From positions 1 through 14,131 of the forward strand of contig VGSO01000033.1 of the NCBI GenBank assembly GCA_016874945.1: a DNA stretch of 14,131 nucleotides, written 5' to 3'. Source of the stretch: Deltaproteobacteria bacterium (GTDB lineage Bacteria > Desulfobacterota > Desulfobaccia > Desulfobaccales > 0-14-0-80-60-11). Below are positions 12,872-14,131 of the stretch, piece by piece (position 1 is the first letter of the stretch; each line of letters starts with the position of its first letter). The notes below the pieces were generated by a model. It ran no database searches. It worked only from the letters and a program-made list of their open reading frames with translations, and had not been told where the DNA came from. Both the position numbers and the translations under genes were made by a program.

Positions 12872-14131
12872 TCAGGCTCCCGCGGCTTCATCCATCATTT
12901 CCAACTCGGCCAGGGCCTCATCCACCTGCTTGTAAATCTGCTGATGGCTGAAGCCGAAGAGGGTGATGCACTCGGAGGGGCAGGTGGCCGCGCAGGTGCC
13001 GCAGCCCTTGCACAGGGCCTGGTTCACTTCGCAGACGTCTTCCCGTTCCTTGTAGTCAATGGCCCCGAAGGGGCAGACCCCCACGCAGGCCTGGCAGCCA
13101 GAGCACAGGGCCGGGTCGACGGCGGCCACCACGCCCCCGGCCCGGATGACATCCAGGGCCAGCACCAGGGCCGCCCGGGAGGCCGCGGCCTTGGCCTGGG
13201 CGATGGCCTCGTCCATGGGCTTGGGATAGTGGGCCAAACCGGCGATGAACACCCCGTCGGTGGCGAAGTCCACCGGCCGCAGCTTCATGTGGGCCTCCAG
13301 GAAGAACCCGTCGTTGGTCAAAGGCACTTTGAACATCATGGCCAGGGCTTCCTGGTCCTTGACGATGATGGCGGTGGCCAGGCCCAGGACGTCGGCGTTG
13401 AGGCTTACGGGCATTCCCAGGATGTGATCCTTGACCGTGACCTTGAGGCGGCCGTCGGCGGTTTGCTCCACCTGGGGCTTGTGGTCCACCTCGAACCGCA
13501 CAAAGATGACGCCCTTTTCCCGGGCCTCTTTGTAGAGGTTTTCCCGGAGCCCGTAAGTGCGCAGATCCCGATATAAGATATACACATCCATGTCGGGATT
13601 GAGCTTCTTCAGAGCCACGGCGCTTTCCACCGAGTGGGTGCAGCAAACCCGGCTGCAATAGGGCCGCTGGGGCTCCCGGGAGCCCACGCACTGAATGAAG
13701 ACCGCGCTCTGGGCCTCGGTCACCAGGGTATTGTTCTCCCGCAGGGCCTGGTCCACTTCCAAAGAGAGCATGACCCGGGGGTTCTCTTTATAGAGATACT
13801 CCGTGGGTTTGAAGGAGTGGCCGCCGATGGCGATGATGGCGGCGCCGTGCTCCAATACGGTTTCCCGGCCCTGGGTGGCCACGGTGGTCTTGAAGTTCCC
13901 CACGAATCCGCTGACCTGGGCGATCTCGGAGTTCAGATAGACGTCGATTTTGGGATGCTCCGTCACCCGCTTGATGAGGGCGTCCAGGTAGGGCTGCACC
14001 GGCTCGCCCCGCCAGGTGTAGTTCAACTTGAGGGCGTGGCCCCCCAGGAAGTCCTTCTTTTCCACCAGATACGTCTGGTAGCCCTGATCCGCCAGCCCCA
14101 GGGCGGCTTCCATGCCGGCGGCGCCGCCGCC
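12872..14131 (-). CDS. hdrA: HdrA-type FAD/iron-sulfur subunit (heterodisulfide reductase A family), 5' end outside window
   Basis: The C-terminal 419 residues of an HdrA-like flavoprotein; the frame is still open at the window edge. HdrA carries the FAD at which flavin-based electron bifurcation or confurcation occurs. Seen: the FAD-binding GGGAAGMEAAL at the very edge; the HdrA-typical cysteine block CVGSREPQRPYCSRVCCTHS; a late dinucleotide-binding stretch FATDGVFIAGLAHYPKPMDEAI; and two C-terminal ferredoxin motifs, CSGCQACVGVCP and CKGCGTCAATCP. Full HdrA proteins have about 650 residues, so some 150-250 N-terminal residues are missing, including any N-terminal cluster. The in-frame ATG at 14113 is internal. 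It leads the operon hdrA-mvhD-ferredoxin in this window, but genes further upstream may belong too. Confidence 0.93.
   Translation of the reverse strand, partial: GGGAAGMEAALGLADQGYQTYLVEKKDFLGGHALKLNYTWRGEPVQPYLDALIKRVTEHPKIDVYLNSEIAQVSGFVGNFKTTVATQGRETVLEHGAAIIAIGGHSFKPTEYLYKENPRVMLSLEVDQALRENNTLVTEAQSAVFIQCVGSREPQRPYCSRVCCTHSVESAVALKKLNPDMDVYILYRDLRTYGLRENLYKEAREKGVIFVRFEVDHKPQVEQTADGRLKVTVKDHILGMPVSLNADVLGLATAIIVKDQEALAMMFKVPLTNDGFFLEAHMKLRPVDFATDGVFIAGLAHYPKPMDEAIAQAKAAASRAALVLALDVIRAGGVVAAVDPALCSGCQACVGVCPFGAIDYKEREDVCEVNQALCKGCGTCAATCPSECITLFGFSHQQIYKQVDEALAELEMMDEAAGA

Overview
The window looks like chromosomal DNA of a GC-rich, Gram-negative, strictly anaerobic bacterium, most likely a sulfate-reducing or syntrophic member of the Desulfobacterota (former Deltaproteobacteria). 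Three things point there: an HdrA-MvhD flavin/iron-sulfur module at the right end, an mfd-surA pair, and csrA next to fliW. This is inferred from gene content only.

Layout, left to right. (1) 1-154: intergenic DNA with a C/G-rich hairpin. (2) 155-2104 (-): a membrane-bound class III nucleotide cyclase with a Cache-like sensor, HAMP, a catalytic domain and a degenerate PilZ-like C-terminus. (3) 2105-2995: an AT-rich island with a palindromic repeat and a two-gene antitoxin/PIN-toxin cassette (-). (4) 2996-8940 (-): asnS, a SurA-like periplasmic chaperone and mfd, reading mfd to surA to asnS. mfd and surA overlap by 8 nt. Three different 7-bp tandem repeats lie in the 220 bp around the surA/asnS junction, one of them inside the asnS reading frame. 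(5) 8941-9471: an AT-rich divergent intergenic region with a 22-bp perfect palindrome, a near-consensus sigma-54 promoter and a sigma-28-like promoter, all suited to driving csrA. (6) 9472-10177 (+): csrA and fliW, the post-transcriptional switch for flagellin synthesis. (7) 10178-11500: a palindromic repeat, a D12-class adenine methyltransferase broken by a one-base frameshift, and a convergent fragment that may come from a restriction enzyme. This looks like a decaying restriction-modification locus. (8) 11506-11541: a strong bidirectional terminator. (9) 11563-14131 (-): an operon of hdrA (cut by the window edge), mvhD and a cysteine-rich double-ferredoxin protein, probably an electron-transfer or bifurcation module.

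The strongest observations are the stacked flagellar-type promoter signals ahead of csrA-fliW, the clustered heptamer arrays that invade the asnS 5' end, the cyclase with Glu at the purine-selecting position plus a PilZ-like tail, and the HdrA-MvhD-ferredoxin operon. I see no CRISPR array, transposase, rRNA or intact tRNA. I do not see a clearly new multi-gene defence system. Family names come from motif recognition by eye, not from database searches.
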